This document shows, one piece after another, positions 1-12,427 of a stretch of DNA of 64,000 bases (its first letter is position 1; each line of letters opens with the position of its first letter). The stretch lies in contig NC_016132.3 of assembly GCF_000005505.3 (NCBI RefSeq), positions 58,108,914-58,172,913 of the forward strand. The letters run 5' to 3'. The notes under the pieces were generated by a model. It was given only the letters and a program-made list of their open reading frames with translations. It made no database searches and had not been told where the DNA came from. The stretch is from Brachypodium distachyon (lineage: Eukaryota; Streptophyta; Magnoliopsida; Poales; Poaceae). The translations under genes were made by a program, and so were the position numbers.

Positions 1-38
1 GCGGGGGAGAAATCCTAGCTTAGGTCTGAGCACATCAC

Positions 39-168
39 CTGCGAGGAGCACCAGAACCGTGACGGCAACCACGGCGGCGGCGACGTAAATCTGCTCCGGG
101 GGCTGCTGGCGGATCCAGCGCTCGGCCTCCCCCGCCCACGCCTCCGCCTGGCGGACCCACTCGTCCAT
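39..168 (-). CDS. SRP receptor subunit beta-like, first exon (partial)
   Basis: The minus strand starts with ATG at 168 and reads 43 codons plus one base to a GT donor at 38/37. The peptide begins MDEWVRQAEAWAGEAERW, followed by IRQQPPEQIY and a hydrophobic run of Val/Ala/Leu. A short acidic/Trp-rich head, then PPEQ-I/L-Y and a single membrane anchor, is how plant signal recognition particle receptor subunit beta begins. That ER membrane GTPase anchors SR-alpha during co-translational targeting. The GTPase domain would lie beyond the left edge, so the family call rests on about 43 residues. Any other small membrane-anchored protein with a similar head remains possible. The donor is canonical (GCAG|GTGA), which supports a true exon end. 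Confidence 0.5.
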
Positions 169-169
169 C

Positions 170-3100
170 GCCGAAGCGCGACCGCGGGTGGTGGGCGCCG
201 CGAGATCTAGGGAGCGGCGGGGGCGGGGAGATTTCTGGGATGTGGCGAGTTGGGAAAGCGGGAGGAGGAGGAAGAAGCAGATGCTGGGGTTCTTGTTGGG
301 TGTTTTTTTTTTTCACGTGAAGGAGTATAAAAAGGCCCAATGGGACAAGTTAGGCCTGGCCCATATTAGACGGGCTGGCTGATCCGCAATCACGGCACGA
401 TTTTGGCTACTGTAATAAATAAGCCCATGATTTTGTGGCAAGCATCGACAAATGGCCGCCTCACCAAATTACGAAGTGAAGTTGTGTCTCAAACCTGACA
501 ATGTATGTTCTTCTTCCAACTTCGCAATGACTTCTTTCCGTTCTTTCTTGTTGTGATGTCGATTAGCTGATCTCTTGCTTTGTACTCCGTATGCAATTGC
601 AGTTGCCACCTACAGCTTATGATGTATTTCTGTCTTCTAACTTGGCAGTTGTTCTTTTTCATTATTTCTCTTGTGTAGCTTATATCTCCTTTTTTTTTAA
701 TGCAAATGTGCTAGGGCACTTCTCAGGAGACGGAGACGGTAAGCAAGGTACTAAGAAAAGATCTCCGGAGGTGCCAGGCATTCAACATCCTGACGTCAGT
801 GCACTGCTCTACTTCAGGAACTCAGGTCACCGACCATCCTACACAGCCGCAATTCAGAAGCATCAACAACATTAAAAGAAAAATCAGGTCAGATTGCAGC
901 ACCAGGTTCATTCAGCTAATCAATCCATGCATACAGATAGGGCATGAAGAGGACACCACAAGCTTCAGTCATTGTACATTTTGATAGACTGTTTCTATGC
1001 AACACAACAAACACACGCACATATTTACCCTTACTAAGCAGGTGATGCCGATGAACTGAAAGTTCCGTTTTTCTATATTCGGAGTCTGATCTTTACCCAG
1101 GCACCACGGCCACTGATAGTGGGACGGCAGCACGCTGGCCCTCAACTTCAAGCAGTATTCAACTTCTGACCCATCGCCTCGTTTCCTCCTTCGTTAGGCG
1201 AATATTGGCTCCGCCTCACCCGTGTGGCATCTTGTGTGCAGAGGCATCCTAGTCACAGGTTCCTCAGGGCATCTCCAATAAAAGCACTAAGTAGATATTT
1301 ATATTCTCTTTCCTAACTTTTGGGTTGAGGTGGACATAAATGTTGAAGAGATGGTTTCTTTTGCAAGATACCACTACTACATGGGTATCAAGATTAGAAA
1401 AGAAGATGACAGTGGGTCTGCTAGAAAAGAAAAAATATAAAATAAAATATCCCCTATATAATTAAGGAGAGATGAGATTAAAATAAAGAGAGAAGTGATG
1501 ATATGGACCTTATGTATGCGTGTCCTGTTGAAGATACCCTCATACCCGTCATATGCGTGAAACCATGGGCTCAGCACTTCGATCTGCCGTTTCAGAAACT
1601 TCGAGCTAGCTCGCTGGAGTTCAGGACGTACAGAAGCAATGATCGATAAAGCAAGTTATGATTGATTGGGCTGAGAGGATTGGCTTAGAGATGACTACAT
1701 TAGTAAGCCAACGATCATCGACCGGTTGATGTGTTGTCTACATAGATATATCAATCCTCTCCCGATTCTTACCACTCACACCGTGTTGTTAAATCTGATA
1801 AATGGCAGGAGTTTAAGAGTCCCGGCCATCATTTTTAAATCCCTTCTGAATTACTTTTGACTGACCAGGTGTACACCGATGGTTTTACAGTTCATCGCCA
1901 TCCTGGAACTCCTTGTTCTCCTACTATTGTTGGAGTATTATGGTGAATCGATCTAGCTAGCGCAAGACGAAAAAATTACTCCCGTGGCCAGCACAAACCA
2001 CGTACTACAGAGGAACGCAAGTTGTGACCCACCCGTGCTGATCAGGTGCAATTTATAACTCAAAATGACGCAACTCCCGTGGCCAGCACACGCACAAAAG
2101 TAGCTAGCTCACGGGACACCCTGCATTTTGTTCATTTCCTACACCTACCCTTGCGGGCATGTACAGAAGTAGTGGAGTGGGGTGATGTACGATTTTCTTG
2201 CAAAGATGGGCACGACCAAAAAAATTGTGACGCGAGTCTTCTCTTAACTAAAAACAAGAGAAAGCAATATTTAATATTTAACATGATTATTTTTTTCATC
2301 ACAGGAGCTGCTGTTACTTGGTTGAATAGTCATGGTAGATCTATTTTTTCGAATTTTGCAATTTTATTGACATGCAAACATCAGTTGCAAGATATAGCAT
2401 TGGAGTTTGGAAAAGATGTCTCACTATATATGTTTCTATTATTTTAATTTTTGTAATATTTTCATTTTAATATTATTGGTATGCAATTATTTTTTATTTT
2501 TGTAATTTTGTTGACCAGGGAACAGTTGTTCGTGCCTTCAAAATGCGTACTCTTAGCTTCAAACCCACTAAAAAACTTGTAAATCGCATATCCCCAGTCC
2601 CACGTTATAAAACCCCACGCTCATCACCCCCTCGCTGCCACTCCAATAGATCCCCCATGAGATGCCGCCTCCCTCTTCCTCCATCGAGCCTGTCCCTGTC
2701 CATCAAAAGATATGCACAGGGCCAAGCAGGGCCCCCGGCAGCGGCTAGCTCTGGCTGTTGGATTCTCTCTCGGGGCCCCTGATTTGTCCACCCTGGACCG
2801 GGCTCAGCGTAGGCATGCACTCTCTTGACACTGTGCGATTATACGCTCTCTTCTGTTCAGAGGAAGAGGCAGAATTTAGGATTTACAGCTCCAAACCAAC
2901 TTTTGGGATATGACACGAAAGAGGTTTAATTTCACTAGTGGCGACAAATGCAGGGAGTTCAATAATGCCTTAGCTGGTTCAATGCACCTGGACTAGCATA
3001 GCCATGTGCAAAAAAAAAAGTTTCATAACGGAAATTTTGGACGTTTCCATCTCAACCCGCCCACTCTCGCTCTCTCCCTCCCCCCTATCACCACCGTTCG

Positions 3101-3550
3101 TTTTATCCGCGCCAGCTTTCGACGTGGCAGGTTATAACGTTTTGACTGCATGTCATTTTTTCCGTGTTCCGTTTCGGATTCGGATAGGGCTAGCCACGTG
3201 TCGGAAAACTCGGTATGACATGACGGTTGTGGACGGGAATCGGAGACCGGACACGATGACCTATTGAGTTTCGGAACGAAAAATTCCTTGACCGGGCCGG
3301 GCATATACAACAGCAGTGAAGTAGCGAAGCGACACAACCGTTTGCATTTCGATCTCGGAGACGTCGTCTTCGAACTTCAAAGCAATGATCATTGCATTTC
3401 AGCGTGATCGAACCCTCGATCTAACATCCTTGGAAACATTTACACGTAACACCTATTCCGTCAAGTCATCCTCTAGAGTTGCATAAATGGTTACGCTTGT
3501 CGTGGGAACATCAAGTGGCTGAAATTTCCGTCATATGCTAATCACAACGT
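170..3550. other. Intergenic stretch, no gene supported
   Basis: Only short ORFs without recognisable domains occur here, in AT-rich DNA. An 18-bp direct repeat (ACTCCCGTGGCCAGCACA) appears near 1977 and again near 2069. The 133-codon ORF at 2046-2447 has no family resemblance and no plausible promoter or intron context. The first few hundred bases should contain the promoter of the left-edge minus-strand gene. Confidence 0.5.
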
Positions 3551-3558
3551 GGCATGTA

Positions 3559-3830
3559 CTCCCTCCGTTTTTTTTTGTTAGGCCCATAAAAATTTCTTCT
3601 GATTTTCTAAATATAAGGCGCAAGAAGTCTGGCCAGGCCACGCTAGTCCACCGAACGAGCAGAAGAATCGGAATTGACTTCTGTATATGGTGTGATTGCA
3701 TACAACTGCATAACCGTGCCTTTATTTTCGTTGCATGCGGCAGACCAGTTGTGCACTTGATTAAAGTGTCTAGCCTTGCGTTAATATACGTGCAGAATTT
3801 TATGCGCCTAAGAAAAAGAAACGGAGGGAG
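3559..3830. mobile_element. Stowaway-like MITE (272 bp)
   Basis: The left end reads CTCCCTCCGTTT directly after a TA dinucleotide (3557-3558). The right end reads AAACGGAGGGAG. Inside the ends a second matching block occurs, AAGGCGCA on the left and TGCGCCTA on the right, in the expected inverted arrangement. These are the ends of grass Tc1/mariner-derived Stowaway elements. The right-hand TA is altered to CA, so the insertion is not recent. It has no coding capacity. Confidence 0.75.
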
Positions 3831-4389
3831 CAGCTGTTTCTACAGCTTCATAAGCCGAATTTCGCATTGATGCCTTCAGCTCAGCTCAGCGTCGTCGGTA
3901 TAAATTCTTGCTGTGTATACCACGGCTATTCCATTCCGTCACTGATGGGATACGCCAGTTAACTAAAAATTTCACACATACAGCACATTTCCCATTTCCA
4001 CGCGTGGACTAGCTAGCTAGCTAACACGATGATGACCTCCTGGGTAAAAAAAAATAATACGATGATGACCTGCATATGCAAAACGAGAAGGAAACAAGGA
4101 GAGACCAAAAATCGTTCGACCTCTGGGAGGAGGCGCTGTGGACTCGTGGACCCGCCCCGCTCCCGCGAGCCACCGAAAAACGCCGCGAAGCAATCAGCGA
4201 AAGCAGAGCAGAGACCAAAAAGCGAAACTAAGCGGAGGAGTAGCAGGAATCTTCTTCCTCCCCAGAGTCCAAATCCCCCACCAACTACTACCAGGTACCA
4301 ACACACACAGATCAGGAGGAAGAAGCAAGCAGCAAAGCGCCCCGCGGCCGCTCCCGCGAAGAGCACTCCTTCGTTCTCTGTTCCCGTCG

Positions 4390-7300
4390 ATGGCGGCGGC
4401 GGCGTCGCACGTGTCCACGGCGCGGCGGCCGGTGCAGCGGCTCCGCCTCGTCACCGCGGAGCGCGCCAATGGAGTCGCCGCGGCGGCGGCGGTGGGGATG
4501 TCGAGGAGGGAGGCGCGGGCGGTGGTGGCGCTGCCGCTGCGGGCGCGCGCGCGGCGGATCGAGGCGGCTGCGGCTGGCGCCGGGGGGATGAGGATGAGGA
4601 GAAGCGGGAGAGGGGAGAAGGCGGCGGCGGCGTGCGCGGCGGCGGGGCAGGTGGCGGCGGGAGGCGCCGGGACGGGGAGCAGGAGCGTCGGGATGGAGGT
4701 GGCCCTGGCCACGGCGGCGGTCGTCGTCATGGGCACCGGGAACCGCGTCCTCTACAAGCTCGCCCTCGTGCCGCTCCGCCAGTACCCCTTCTTCCTCGCC
4801 CAGTTCGCCACGTTCGGGTACGTACGTGTACATCCATTCCTCCTCCATCTGCTTCTCCAGCCATTGATCGATCGCAGTCGAACGAGCGATGCATCGGTGT
4901 TGCTGTTGCTGATCGATCCAATCGAGGGAGAGAGCCTGTTTGGTGGTTACTCATCGAACAGAGATTCCCATGATGAGAGTCGGTCGTCGCGAATCATTTC
5001 CTCTTCGGCCTCGCGTCGGGGGGTCCACGCGTGCGTGCGAGAGAATAGCGGAGCCCGATATTTTTGCTCGGTATCTGGTTGCTCTACGGTTGCGCTTGCG
5101 CGTTTCTTTCCTTTTCCTCGTTCGCCCACCTGGGCACCTGAGCTGGCCATCCTCATCATCCTAGGCCTAGCAGTCAAATCCCCTGGGATTTTGACACGTG
5201 CGCTGTTTTTAGCAATGCGAGTTACTGTCAATGGGTTGTACATACTCGTATCTAGTGTTAAATTTCAATGTCTCATTCAAAACGTTGCCAGCTGGTGTCA
5301 CACTCGCGCAGGGTATGTCACTAGGGTGAAGAAGAATGGGGACATGTAGTTCTGTTTCGTTAAGTTTAGATTGCGGCACGCCAGATGGATTTTTAGTGCT
5401 GTTTGTCATATACTCGTATTATTCAGAAATGTGGGAGCTACTCGGAGGATTAACTATCAGTTGTCACTTTGTTTTTTGTGTTGAGTTGTCATGTTTTGTT
5501 AGCAACAACACGCTGTCCAAAATGGATTAAGATTCCCCGCAAAATTAAAAAAAGTGATGAGTAAGGATTAAGATAGAACAGGCATATTGTTTCTACTTTC
5601 TAGATATGCAAGTGTTGATTTCTAACTAGAACTGAATCCTCATGTTATCATACATACTCCCTCATTCCATATTAATTGGCACTGCCGAAGTATCAATTTA
5701 GGGTATCCATGTTTTCCCTTCAGAAAACTAGCATTTCTGTTCACCTCCTTCACTCACTTCTGAATAACACCTCCTTTCGGGGCAATGGCGGGAAAAGCTC
5801 AGGTCACGAAACTAGTGAAGTTTGAGTTCTAGAAACACTGAATAAAATGGTAGTTTTTACGGGTTACTTTGTTGAGTTTTGAGCTTGTTGCATTCGTCCC
5901 ATCGTATACCTATGGAACAGATGAATTATTTCGATACCAAGGAACATAACTCTGGGTTGCTTACGGTTTATTCATTTTTAAATATTGTGTCCATTTAGTT
6001 CATTATCTTTTTTTTGCTCACTAATAGCTGGTACGGAAAAAACAGTGTGAAAAAAAGCTAATAATGTTGTATGGATCGTTAACTTCCGCAGCTATGTGGT
6101 TGTCTATTTCTCAGTCCTGTTTCTTCGTTATCAAGCTGGTGCTATTACCGATGAGATGCTTTCTCTACCACAGAAACCATTCATTCTCGTGGGCCTCTTA
6201 GAGGCTCTAGCAGCAGCAGCAGGGATGGCTGCTGGAGGTAATTTTTTTTCCAAAAATTAAATGCAGCTTCCTTCTTAAAGAATTTCACTTCTGACATGTA
6301 ATTGATATGTGACACAATAAAATCCCACTCACATTGTTATTTGCTTGTTTTTTGTTGGAATAGCTGTTCTTTCTGGGGCATCAATACCGATATTGTCACA
6401 GGTTAGTGAGTTCTCAGTATAATTATACAACAGTCTTCATTTTATCACATGTAAGCGCATCTATATAATTGTCTTACTACTTTCCTGCAGACCTATCTTG
6501 TATGGCAGCTTCTTTTGTCTGCTATTTTTCTAAAGAGACGCTATCGAGTTAATGAGATAACAGGATGTTTTCTGGTGACAGTTGGTGTGGTAATAACCGT
6601 AGCGAGGTATGCTCCTTTTTTGTAAGCTCGCTCTAGGTTTACACACACCTGGTGAGCTGTTTATATATTTATAAAGATGAAATCCAGGTCAGGGAGTATA
6701 GTGGATAATAAGCTCACTCTAGGTTTACACGCACCTAGTAAGATGCAATCCCGTGGGACATGAATAAGAATTAACATGAACCTTACTAGGTGCATGTAAA
6801 TCTAGATTGCACAGGATTTCTTAAAGTACCTTAATGTGAATAAGAATTAACATGAACCTTACTTGATATGTATAGTGGATCTGGTGCTGGTGCTTCATTA
6901 CAAAGTACTGGAATTTTGTGGCCACTACTAATGATAATATCATTCTTTCTCCAAGCTGCTGATACAGTATTGAAGGTAGCAAATCTGTAAATAAATAAGT
7001 TAACTAGTTTCTGTGCTTTAGCTGCCAATTTTACCTAATACAGACAAAGTCTAATTTTGTTGCAGGAGATAATATTTATTGATGCTGCCAAGAATTTGAA
7101 GGTACAATTTTTCTCCCATAGTCGTCACCTTGCACTATATTTAACTAAAATGTGCTGACTTTAACATTTGCCTTTCGATTTGTGCTGCTTGTAATATCCT
7201 TGTTTTGTTTCTAGGGTGGCTCGGTTGACCTTTTTGTCGTCAACTCATATGGCTCTGCTTATCAAGTATGCCCCTGCTGTCTATTACTTTGATTGCACTA

Positions 7301-8877
7301 TACAGCAGCCATCCACCACTAATAAAATTATAATTTCAGGCTCTTTTTATGTTCCTCTTGCTACCAATCTTGTCGAAGTTATGGGGTATTCCTTTCCATC
7401 TACTACCAACATACATCAGAGATGGTGCTGCTTGCTTTCTAAATATGGGATCTTTATCTTCTGGTAATTTTCTCAAATTGTTGGGGGCATATCCCCCCTC
7501 CCCCCTCTGTTTCTCTTGTTGGCTTATCTTTATCTTTTTGATACATGCAACAATTTTCTGATTGGGCCTATTGACCACTTGGCTCCAATGCTAAATAGAA
7601 CACTGTTATCTCTTCAAAAAGAATAAATAACTGGTGATTAATTACTATAGACATTTAGTTTCTGGAATTCCCAGTACTTAGCCAGTATAATGCCTTTTTT
7701 GAGTTTAATGCCCTTCCTTCCTGCGTAAATTTCTTCCCTTTTTTGGAAAGGAGAATCCTCATTTTTTAATCACCACAAATATTCTTCATTGTTTTAACAG
7801 TATGAATTTATTTATTTTCCTGACATGTATCGAATTTTCCTTCTATAAAAGAACAAAAAAAAACAGTGTAAGCATGTTGCACAAGAATCTTAAACTGTTT
7901 TGAGTTGTGCAGGCTGTGAAGGGGCTCCACTGCTACCACTACTATTTGTGTTGGTTAATATGGGATTCAATATATCTTTGCTACACCTACTGAAGATTTC
8001 TTCGGCTGTTGTATCTTGTCTAGCCTCTACATTCTCAGGTTTACATATTCTTTCTATGCACCACGTTATCCCCACTGATAAATAGCATAGCAAACTTTTT
8101 GGTTTCATTTATACTTAACTGTGCCATTTCTTTGTGACAAAGTGCCACACCAGAATTAGTTCTGAAAAAAGGCGGGGAATTAAAGCCAATCTCATGGGAA
8201 AACATTAGTATGTTTGGTGTGGTTAACGAACTGGTTAAAATTTTTGTGTAGGTTAGTTGGCTAGGGAATTTGGACCAAGTGGATGATGCAGAGTTGCAGA
8301 CCCTTTGTTAAAATGATGAATTATGGTGAAAGTATAACATTTAGCCAGGATCTATGCCCTATGACAGGAGAAAAGAAACACATGCTTATGAGTGAATCCA
8401 ATTGGATTTTAGGAGGTGACCTTTAATCCACAGGATGTGGACACCAGTGATGACTATGTTTGGGTGACTGAATTGTGCTATTTCAATTCACAACTAAGTG
8501 TACCACTACCACTAAAAGGATTGGAAATAGGGAAAAAGATACACAAATCCTGCTGTAACTTTCTTCCATCACCATTATCTGCATGCTTTTTATTTTACTC
8601 TTGCATAAAGGCAACACAAGCCCTATCCAGTGTCGTTTTCGAACTGTCACTCCTCGGTCATGTCCCATCTTATGTTTAAGGTGTAACAAGAGGAACTAAT
8701 GATGGTTTTCTTGATGCAGTTCCACTCTCCATCTACGCGTTCACCCTGCCGCTGCCGTACATCGGTGTCGCGTCATCCCTCCCTCCCGGCTTTGTTGCAG
8801 GTGCAGCAGTTCTCATCGCCGGCTTATTGCTCTACTGCCTCCCGCAGGCACAAAATTCTGGCAACAGGAATGACTAG
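4390..8877 (+). CDS. CLT1: CRT-like plastid thiol transporter, CLT type (10 exons)
   Basis: Exons: 4390-4817, 6092-6237, 6364-6401, 6491-6606, 6876-6975, 7066-7101, 7215-7265, 7340-7463, 7913-8038, 8720-8877. All junctions are GT-AG and the frame stays open for 440 residues. Residues 1 to about 100 are Ala/Arg-rich and lack acidic residues, as in a chloroplast transit peptide. The remainder is about ten hydrophobic segments. Landmarks include YKLALVPLRQYPFFLAQF, the AVLSGASIPILSQ turn, FFLQAADTVLKEIIF and FVVNSYGSAYQALF. Plant homologues of the malaria chloroquine-resistance transporter (CLT1-3 in Arabidopsis, OsCLT1 in rice) move glutathione and gamma-glutamylcysteine across the plastid envelope. 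The family call is firm; which paralogue it is is inferred, so the symbol is provisional. Intron 1 is long (1.27 kb). Confidence 0.88.
6719..6863. repeat. Inverted and direct repeats in CLT intron 4
   Basis: The 24-bp segment at 6719-6742 (starting CTAGGTTTACACGCACC) returns as its reverse complement at 6782-6805 with two mismatches and a 39-base spacer. A 27-bp block (TGAATAAGAATTAACATG...) at 6761-6787 is repeated directly at 6837-6863. The second copy ends about 12 bases before the exon 5 acceptor. A third degenerate copy of the arm lies near 6632. It resembles a small foldback insertion that was partly duplicated. Confidence 0.6.
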
Positions 8878-9147
8878 CTAACAATTCATCTCTTCCCCCC
8901 CTTGTACCTAACCATGGTTCTTCTTCGTCTGGGCCTGGGAAGGCAGAGCAGAAGTTCTCCTGACAGCCGCCCGACTGTTGTAGTCTGTTGTATGGATAGG
9001 TCATAATCATATAGGGTTATCAATATAACTTATCATCATATATATCCAATAAAAGCAAGGGAAGTGCAGCATGGGTATAAGAATAAAGCTCAGAGAGCAG
9101 GAAACAGTAATACCGGGCAGTAAGTAAGGGTCTCAGCATGTGTTGTT

Positions 9148-9336
9148 TTACTGAAGGAAGGTCGGAGATGGACACTCGCAGTGCTTGGACGGTAAGAGAA
9201 CCAGGGAGAAGAGCAGCAGCAGCATCACCACAGGGACGAAGAGCAGGAACGCCGGCGGGGGCGGCAGCACCAGCGGGAGCCACAGGAGCACTATCGCCGC
9301 CGCAGCCAGCAACACCATCAGGACGCCCTTGTCCAT
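9148..9336 (-). CDS. Small OSR-core membrane protein 1 (ARGOS-like), 62 aa
   Basis: This intronless ORF starts with ATG at 9336. It encodes two hydrophobic helices joined by LPLVLPPPPA, then FVPVVMLLLLFSL and a short polar tail with two Cys. A Leu-rich helix, then P-L-V-L-P-P-x-P, then a second Leu-rich helix starting with VPV is the organ-size-related (OSR) core. That core is found in ARGOS, ARL and OSR1, which are endomembrane proteins that promote organ growth and dampen ethylene sensitivity. This protein is shorter than ARGOS (about 100+ aa) and has almost nothing outside the core. A TATATATA stretch at about 9507-9516 lies upstream on the correct strand. It is the first of three similar minus-strand genes in 6 kb. 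The OSR call comes from the motif, not from a search. Confidence 0.6.
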   Translation of the reverse strand: MDKGVLMVLLAAAAIVLLWLPLVLPPPPAFLLFVPVVMLLLLFSLVLLPSKHCECPSPTFLQ

Positions 9337-9339
9337 CCG

Positions 9340-10220
9340 GACCGGCTCCTCCTTTGCTAGCTTGGCTAGATGTTCATCTCTCCATCTATGCTTTGAGCTT
9401 CTTTCTAATTAAACAAGCAAATCTCTTGTGGTTTGAGAAACTGTCTTCTCCTGTCTGTGTTGAGGCTAGGAACTGCATCTGTCTTTGATCCTTTGCTGCG
9501 CGCAGCATATATATACTGTGAGAAATTGCTGTGATCGTGGAAGAGGGGCCATCTTTTCTGGGAAGTCGAGGATGCAGGTGGGGGGGCCCTCGATCCGGAC
9601 AGGCAACGCGCGATCGGGGTTCGGGAGGACATGGGGACCCGGTCGGCAAATGCCTGCTGCTAGTTTTGCAAAACAGGCGGTAATCCGGTTCCCGGATGTC
9701 AGATTAGAGACTGATTAGTCGGAGTCGTTTGCCTGACTAGTGTACCCAGTTCTAAAAGCCCCTCTGCTTTCTCTTTCAGAAGTAAAAGAAAAAAGCTACT
9801 GTCTCTCTGATTTGTTGGGTGTCGGTCGATGCATGCCATCCAAGGTGGCTTGCATCACACATGGCCTGCCACTGAGTCAGTGTCCCCTGCTGACCTCTGG
9901 ATCGGACAACCTCGTCTGAATGTCTGATCGATCGGCGTATCTAAGTGCAGCGCACCGAATCTGGCTGGGTAGTTTCTTCGAAAAAAATAATCTGGCTGGG
10001 TAGCCACGTTCGCTTCACCTCGTACAAAGATCGTGGCACGCCCCACCGGAGAGTCCATACGATTACGGCCATGTAAGGCAGGTCCCACTCCCACTGGCCT
10101 ACAGCATGCCGCACCTGGCCATGCGACAAGTTACAGGAAACCACTGCACTGTTTTCCTGCCGGTGCGCGCGTGACTGCCGGCTTGGAACAGGCCAGGTGC
10201 AGTGGTCGTTCACTTCACTC
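9340..10220. other. Intergenic stretch, no gene supported
   Basis: Upstream region of OSR-like gene 1. Apart from the TATA-like run near 9510, no coding frame, repeat end or RNA gene was recognised. Confidence 0.4.
9507..9516 (-). promoter_or_regulatory. Possible TATA box for OSR-like gene 1
   Basis: The + strand reads CATATATATACTG, giving a TATATATA on the minus strand about 170 bases upstream of the ATG at 9336. It is AT-rich within a more GC-balanced context. No start-site data exist in the sequence, so this is only a positional suggestion. Confidence 0.3.
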
Positions 10221-10222
10221 GT

Positions 10223-10507
10223 TTATCTATGGCCATTTTTTCCAGCTGAACCGACTGATGAATGATAATTATGCCAATGAGGACCTTTGTTTTTTGCGTA
10301 ATGATGCCAACGAGACCCAATTAGCACGCATCCCGGTAGACGACCTCTTCCTTCTTCACCATCCTCTGCAGCTAGCTCCTTGCCCACCTCCTCGTCTCTC
10401 TCCGGGTCAAAGTATGAGAAATCGGTGTCTATCCCGTATGCAGTTATTTCGCTCGAGAAGTAGTCCATGGAGGAGTCATCCGGGTACGCCAGCGGCGGCG
10501 GAGGCAT
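10223..10507 (-). CDS. Hypothetical small protein, 94 aa
   Basis: The ORF starts with ATG at 10507 and begins MPPPPLAYPDDSSMDYFSS, followed by an acidic stretch (DPERDEEVGKELAAEDGEE). The N-terminal half has amino-acid use and codon GC like a real grass first exon. After about residue 55 it becomes His/Trp/Asn-rich and looks untranslated. A GT donor could exist near 10350 (GGAAGAG|GTCGTC), making this a first exon whose partner was not found. No family was recognised. It could equally be chance or a gene fragment. Confidence 0.3.
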   Translation of the reverse strand: MPPPPLAYPDDSSMDYFSSEITAYGIDTDFSYFDPERDEEVGKELAAEDGEEGRGRLPGCVLIGSRWHHYAKNKGPHWHNYHSSVGSAGKNGHR

Positions 10508-10869
10508 GATCGTATATACAAATACTGGCGATCGATCATCGATGTTTGATGAGATTGGGGAAGACGACGGCGATGGGGTATTGGGGTTTGTTCGTTGCGT
10601 TTTACGGGGGACAGGGTTTTAATTTCGGGGCAACGGATGGGCCTGATTAAGAAGAGTCCACGGAGAGAATAAGGAGTGGGCTCTGATTTGAATGACGACG
10701 TACCTACGCACTCCGGCAACAAATGGGCCGGCTGGGCTCTCTCTATGGGAAAGTGCTTCTGCGGCCGCCTAGAAGAAGAAGAACTGGCATGCTCTCAATC
10801 CTCCCTCAAAAAAAAAAACCCGGCATGCTCTCTCTAAAAAAAAACCCGGCAATCTCAGGTTCGGCTGTG

Positions 10870-12420
10870 CAGTGTGCATGCTAAGAGTGTATGATTCTTA
10901 TACTGATCTCGATGTTAATTAGATACCACACGCGTACGTGCACAAAGATAAAATAAATGAGTGCATGCTTGTCGATTTGAATAGTATTCTCATATCTGCC
11001 TCTCAGCGACTAATTAACTTAAGAGATCTCATTAACTAATAATCCCATGTAGCTAGTGTGGTAGTAGGTCTCTGCGAATCAATTATCATGATCTTCATGT
11101 CAGTGCAACCGCAAACATATTATACATATATACAAGCGCCAAGGGCAAAGGAGTACGCTTTTGTTTGTCATTGTGCTGGAGTGAGAGGTTCGAGCTGTTT
11201 CTGCTCATGATATTAATTTGTTGGAAGAGAAAGATCGATCTCCTGGTATCATATTGTTTTGCCTAAATTGCCTTCCGGAAGATCGCCAAAATCTGCAAGC
11301 TAGCCTGCTTAGTTTTTTTAGTTGAAATTAAAGCTGAGTTAGTTGTCTATTTAGCGACATCATCCTTTTGTCCTGGAGACTGGAATTCGTTGTCAGGTCT
11401 TTTAGTTCCGAGGAACAATCTAGCTAACCTTAAAACGTTGTTAATAGCGGGGGTGTTCCCTCCTTTTCGCAAAGAAAGAATATCGCAACAAAATCCTAAG
11501 TAAACATGAGCAACAGAGAGCCCTCCATATGTAAAAAGCCCAAGCGGAAAGGGTCACAGTGCACGTACATTTATACACTATCTTCCTTACAAAAATGTTG
11601 TCATGTTGCCTTTAATTTATAATGCATAAATGTATATAATGTATGGTGCTCTAGCCAGGGTTATAATTGGTAAAACATAATGTTTTTGTACACGCTGAAA
11701 TGACCAAGTTGGAAATTATTTGAAACTAATTTGATTGAGTTACCCCAAATTTTGAGCAAAATATTTGAATTTAGTTTGAACCAAGTCCAAAATGGCGAGT
11801 GAAAATATTTCAATGTCCATCAAAATTACTGAAACTCCAAACCTTCGCTCAAGTTAATTAATCAACAACCTTTTTTTTTTCTGTAGTGTACGGTATACTT
11901 GGTTAGTACTACTACTACTCCCTCCGGTACTCGGAATTACTTGTCAAAATATTACATGTATCTAGACGTTTTTTACACATAGATACATTCGTATTTGGGC
12001 AAATTTGAGACAAGTAATACCGGTGGGAGGGAGTATACAACCAGCAAAGTGTCAAACAGATATGTTGCATTCCTTAATTAATTGAGTGATCAACCTGTAA
12101 GAGATACTGAAGAGAAAAATGCATCTTTATTTATCAACACATAAGTACATAAGTTTTCCTAAATGATCATATCATCAGCAAATTAGCTGAACTAGCTGAC
12201 ATGTTAGCTAGCTGTGGTAGATCCTAAAATAATCCCCCCTTGATCGACAGCTTCATCGTCAGTTCGTTGATCCCTAGCGCAGAACCACTGCCCCACCTGC
12301 AACAGATTTGCAAATGCAAATCAAGTACCTGCAAGGGGGAAGATCGGGAGCTCAATGAGAATGCTTAACTGCATGAGAGCTCAAAAGATGCTGACAGAAA
12401 GAACATATTACCTGCTGGGT
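10870..12420. other. AT-rich intergenic stretch with one MITE
   Basis: No coding frame could be supported. The stretch contains the 116-bp Stowaway element at 11918-12033 and otherwise unstructured AT-rich sequence. Confidence 0.4.
11918..12033. mobile_element. Stowaway-like MITE (116 bp)
   Basis: It is flanked on both sides by TA (11916-11917 and 12034-12035). The left end reads CTCCCTCCGGTACTCGG and then ATTACTTGTC. The right end, read in reverse complement, gives CTCCCTCCCACCGGTATT and then ACTTGTC. The internal palindromic half GTATCTAGAC is typical of this family. Intact TA duplications and matching ends make this a clear call. Confidence 0.85.
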
Positions 12421-12427
12421 AATTATA

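Noticed and set aside
2046..2447. 133-codon ORF
   Set aside because: AT-rich, no domain, no promoter or splice context; likely chance.
4029..5349. Long ORFs (314 and 403 codons) over the CLT first exon
   Set aside because: One is out of frame; the other begins at a non-ATG codon upstream and reads through the intron 1 donor. The ATG at 4390 with splicing at 4817 restores the family protein.
5656..5700. Stowaway-like end CTCCCTCATTCCATATTAA in CLT intron 1
   Set aside because: No inverted partner was found within a plausible distance.
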